From NCBI GenBank assembly GCA_024409025.1, contig JAKSUM010000071.1, positions 1 through 6,808 of the forward strand: a stretch of 6,808 bases of DNA, read 5' to 3'. The stretch is from a bacterium (GTDB lineage Bacteria > Vulcanimicrobiota > CADAWZ01). This document shows, one piece after another, positions 5,009-6,808 of the stretch. The notes under the pieces were generated by a model, which ran no database searches, was not told the origin of the DNA, and worked only from the letters and a program-made list of their open reading frames with translations. The stretch's first letter is position 1. Every line of letters begins with the position of its first letter. The translations under genes were made by a program, and so were the position numbers.

Positions 5009-6135
5009 TATACTATTACTCTTGGTATAAACGGACTTATTCTTGTTGTTACCTCGTAATTTATAGTGTCTGATATGCCTGCAAGGAAATCCGCTGTTAC
5101 GGAGCTGTTTCCGCAGCTGCCTATGAGGATGACTTCATCCTCTCTGGAGGCATCCTTTATATGGCTTACGTCAATCATCGACATGTTCATGCATATTCTG
5201 CCTATTACTGGGGCTTCAATTCCCCTTACTATGACTTTTGCCGAATTGGAATATTTTCTGCAGTAGCCGTCATTATATCCTACTGGTATTATGGCTATCC
5301 TTCCGGGTCTTGTTATTGCATGGGATCTTCCATATCCGACAGTGTCTCCGGGCTTTACATCTTTGACCTGCGCGATTCTCGTCTTCCATGACAGTACCGG
5401 CTTCAGCTCTCCTGCCATATTGGATTTAAGTGACGTGATAAGTGTTTCCTTTGATGGCCACATTCCGTACATGCTTATTCCGGATCTTATCATTTCAAAA
5501 TAGGTGTCAGGGAAAAGCAGTCCTGCTGCAGAACATGCTATGTGCCTTAACGGATTGTATTTTTTCATGAATGGGGCGCACATTTTTTCAAAGGTGTCTC
5601 TCTGCTCTTTTGCAAAATCATGACTGACGGTGTCCTCTATATTTGCAAAATGGGAAAATATGCCCTCTACTCTGAAATTTTCATGCTCTGAAAGCCATGC
5701 AAGAAGCTCTTGAGTCTCTTCCGGCAGAAATCCCAGTCTTCTAAGTCCAGTGTCAAATTTGAGATGTATTTTAAGAGTTTTGGTTCCTATCGTTTCGGCT
5801 ACCGCCTTGAGCTGGTCAAGCGAGGATATACATATTGAAAAATCATGCCTTGCTATATCGTTGAACTCCTCGGCCATGACATAGCCCATGATGAAAATCG
5901 GAAGCTTGATTCCTTTTCCGTAAAGATGCTTGGCTTCCTGCAGTGAGTATACTCCGAGCATATCGGCGTTTCCGCATTCCTGAGCAAGAAGAGCCGTCTC
6001 ATAAAGCCCATGTCCATATGCGTTAGACTTTATGATTGCCATTATTTTTCTGTTGTTGCCGGCAAGCTTCCTGAAATGCTCCATATTGAAGCGGTATGCT
6101 TCCCTGTTTAATTCGACCCATGTAAGATGATTCAT
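5008..6135 (-). CDS. alr: Alanine racemase (PLP-dependent)
   Basis: Interconverts L- and D-alanine in the cytoplasm, supplying D-Ala for peptidoglycan. The 375 residues match the usual family length. The PLP lysine is K36 in the signature AIIKSNAYGHG (33-43). The N-terminal barrel continues with HLKFDTGLRRLGF (FDTGxxRxG motif), FSHFANIED and the IRSGISMYG segment that supplies the arginine near the pyridine nitrogen. The C-terminal beta domain has VGYGRSHAITRPGRIAIIPVGYNDGYCR, whose GYGR tyrosine is the second catalytic base, and GRICMNMSMIDVS, the substrate-binding part. All key residues look intact. Start: ATG 6135 has AGGAAAG at 6143-6149, 7 nt upstream, and the protein begins with the typical TWVELN strand. 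It has its own promoter (6169-6197) and is coupled to the downstream lipoprotein by TAATG. Only one racemase is visible, so I cannot tell whether the cell has a second. Confidence 0.96.
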   Translation of the reverse strand: MNHLTWVELNREAYRFNMEHFRKLAGNNRKIMAIIKSNAYGHGLYETALLAQECGNADMLGVYSLQEAKHLYGKGIKLPIFIMGYVMAEEFNDIARHDFSICISSLDQLKAVAETIGTKTLKIHLKFDTGLRRLGFLPEETQELLAWLSEHENFRVEGIFSHFANIEDTVSHDFAKEQRDTFEKMCAPFMKKYNPLRHIACSAAGLLFPDTYFEMIRSGISMYGMWPSKETLITSLKSNMAGELKPVLSWKTRIAQVKDVKPGDTVGYGRSHAITRPGRIAIIPVGYNDGYCRKYSNSAKVIVRGIEAPVIGRICMNMSMIDVSHIKDASREDEVILIGSCGNSSVTADFLAGISDTINYEVTTRISPFIPRVIV

Positions 6136-6168
6136 TGTTTTTCTTTCCTATATTTTTTTTGCCGCTTT

Positions 6169-6197
6169 ATTATATATCAACATTTTTTTTTAGACAA
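6169..6197 (-). promoter_or_regulatory. Sigma-70-type promoter of alr
   Basis: On the minus strand, -35 TTGTCT (6192-6197, 4 of 6 to consensus), a spacer of exactly 17 bp that begins with nine As, and a perfect -10 TATAAT (6169-6174). Transcription would start near 6162, giving a leader of about 27 nt with AGGAAAG 7 nt before the ATG. The best promoter in the window. Confidence 0.8.
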
Positions 6198-6250
6198 TAC
6201 TGATTTTTTCATTTGAACCTCTCACGGCTAAATTCATGAGGCTTTGGGCG

Positions 6251-6282
6251 TTAAATAAAAAAGCCGGCTTATTTAAGCCGGC
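6251..6282 (-). terminator. Intrinsic terminator of rpiB
   Basis: GCCGGCTT (6263-6270) pairs with AAGCCGGC (6275-6282) around a 4-nt loop. On the minus strand the stem is followed by a T-rich run (6262 down to about 6251, TTTTTTATTTAA). It starts 10 bp after the rpiB stop and lies upstream of the alr promoter, so it separates the two units. Confidence 0.9.
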
Positions 6283-6292
6283 CATGTCGTGT

Positions 6293-6748
6293 TTACTGCC
6301 TTTTTTCAATGTCCGAAAGCATTTGGACTCTGACGGCATGTCTTCCTCCGTCAAATGCCGTCTCGAGCCATGCTTTTGCTGTTTTTTCCGCATTTTCTGC
6401 TTTTTCACGGCTGAACGGCCTTCCGGAAAGGGCGAGAACATTTGCATCATTATGTCTTCTTGACATTATTGCGCTTTCGGGATCATGTACAAGCGCGGCC
6501 CTTATTCCATTAACCTTGTTTGCGGCTATGGATATGCCTATGCCTGAACCGCATACTACTATTCCCTTGTCTGCTTTGCCTTCTGCGACCTCCCCGCCGA
6601 CAGCCTCTCCGCATTCAGGAGAACCTGCCCTTGCTTCCGCATCGCCTGTTCCGAGATCATGTACCTCATATCCGTTTTTTTCAAGCCATGCCGCAAGATG
6701 GGCTTTAAGCTCATAGCCAGCATGATCTGATCCTATTGCTATCTTCAT
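6293..6748 (-). CDS. rpiB: Ribose-5-phosphate isomerase B
   Basis: Interconverts ribose 5-phosphate and ribulose 5-phosphate in the pentose phosphate pathway; some family members act on allose or galactose phosphates. The 151 residues match the family. MKIAIGSDHAGYELK opens the protein with D8 and H9, and VVCGSGIGISIAANK holds C66, the usual base, and the phosphate-binding Gly loop. SRRHNDANVLALSGR holds H99 and N100, and FDGGRHAVRV gives the arginines R136 and R140 that bind phosphate. One departure: where relatives have a DYPDFA-like segment, this protein has GSPECG (residues 42-47), which loses the Asp and Tyr. Start at 6748 is fixed by the family N-terminus; GAGG lies only 3 nt upstream (6752-6755), a short spacing. 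Single-gene unit with its own terminator; the upstream gene is beyond the window. Confidence 0.93.
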   Translation of the reverse strand: MKIAIGSDHAGYELKAHLAAWLEKNGYEVHDLGTGDAEARAGSPECGEAVGGEVAEGKADKGIVVCGSGIGISIAANKVNGIRAALVHDPESAIMSRRHNDANVLALSGRPFSREKAENAEKTAKAWLETAFDGGRHAVRVQMLSDIEKRQ

Positions 6749-6766
6749 TCGCCTCTGCTACTCAAA

Positions 6767-6792
6767 ATGTGTTCAAATATACTCAAACACAT
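6767..6792. promoter_or_regulatory. Inverted repeat over a putative -10 box upstream of rpiB
   Basis: ATGTGTT (6767-6773) and AACACAT (6786-6792) are perfect inverted arms around 12 bp. The minus-strand TATATT at 6776-6781 lies in the centre and is the best -10 candidate for rpiB, though no good -35 is seen before the window ends. ACTCAAA also occurs twice here (6760-6766 and 6781-6787). The layout would suit a repressor site over a promoter, but arms of 7 bp can arise by chance in AT-rich DNA. Confidence 0.35.
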
Positions 6793-6808
6793 CGAGATAT
6801 TGTAAGTT

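Noticed and set aside
6309..6716. Plus-strand frame opposite rpiB
   Set aside because: Ser/Pro/Ala-rich shadow of a clearly conserved enzyme; no family features.

Overview
This window looks like ordinary chromosomal DNA from an anaerobic bacterium. The supports are a sigma-70/A-type promoter, strong Shine-Dalgarno sequences, intrinsic terminators with T tracts, and a yqeC-mocA pair of the kind tied to selenium-dependent molybdenum hydroxylases. I cannot place the phylum from sequence alone. There is a lipoprotein and a classical PLP alanine racemase, so the cell makes peptidoglycan, but nothing here decides between a monoderm and a diderm. I see no tRNA, rRNA, CRISPR array, insertion sequence or integrase.

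Layout, left to right. (1) The 3' part of an Sfp-type phosphopantetheinyl transferase (+) runs in from the left edge. (2) It converges on a 455-residue minus-strand gene, with one almost perfect hairpin terminator between them that can serve both. That gene has no Sec signal peptide; it encodes a long acidic coiled coil, a Gly/Asn/Ala-rich linker and a C-terminal phage-tail-type lysozyme domain. (3) About 200 bp of AT-rich DNA separates it from the divergent yqeC-mocA pair (+), which overlap by 8 nt. (4) mocA converges on a minus-strand block that reads, in transcription order, rpiB, terminator, alr, lipoprotein, terminator, and a protein with a disordered Gly/Pro/Gln-rich N-terminus and a YbjN/secretion-chaperone-like C-terminal domain.

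How the genes relate. alr and the lipoprotein are fused at a TAATG stop/start overlap and should be cotranscribed from a clear promoter (TTGTCT, 17 bp, TATAAT) just upstream of alr. A strong terminator follows the lipoprotein, leaving only about 30 bp before the YbjN-like gene. That gene is therefore either fed by readthrough or has a promoter hidden in the preceding gene or terminator. rpiB is a separate unit ending in its own terminator. yqeC and mocA are maturation genes without their usual hydroxylase partner inside this window.

The most unusual gene is the coiled-coil lysozyme: a cell-wall hydrolase with no visible export signal, strongly expressed by its sites, and carrying a repeat-prone linker. 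A speculative link is that the same window encodes a small chaperone-like fold, but the two are not adjacent and nothing in the sequence proves a connection. Overall the window is mostly housekeeping and accessory metabolism. I do not see a clear new system, only a few items worth checking.
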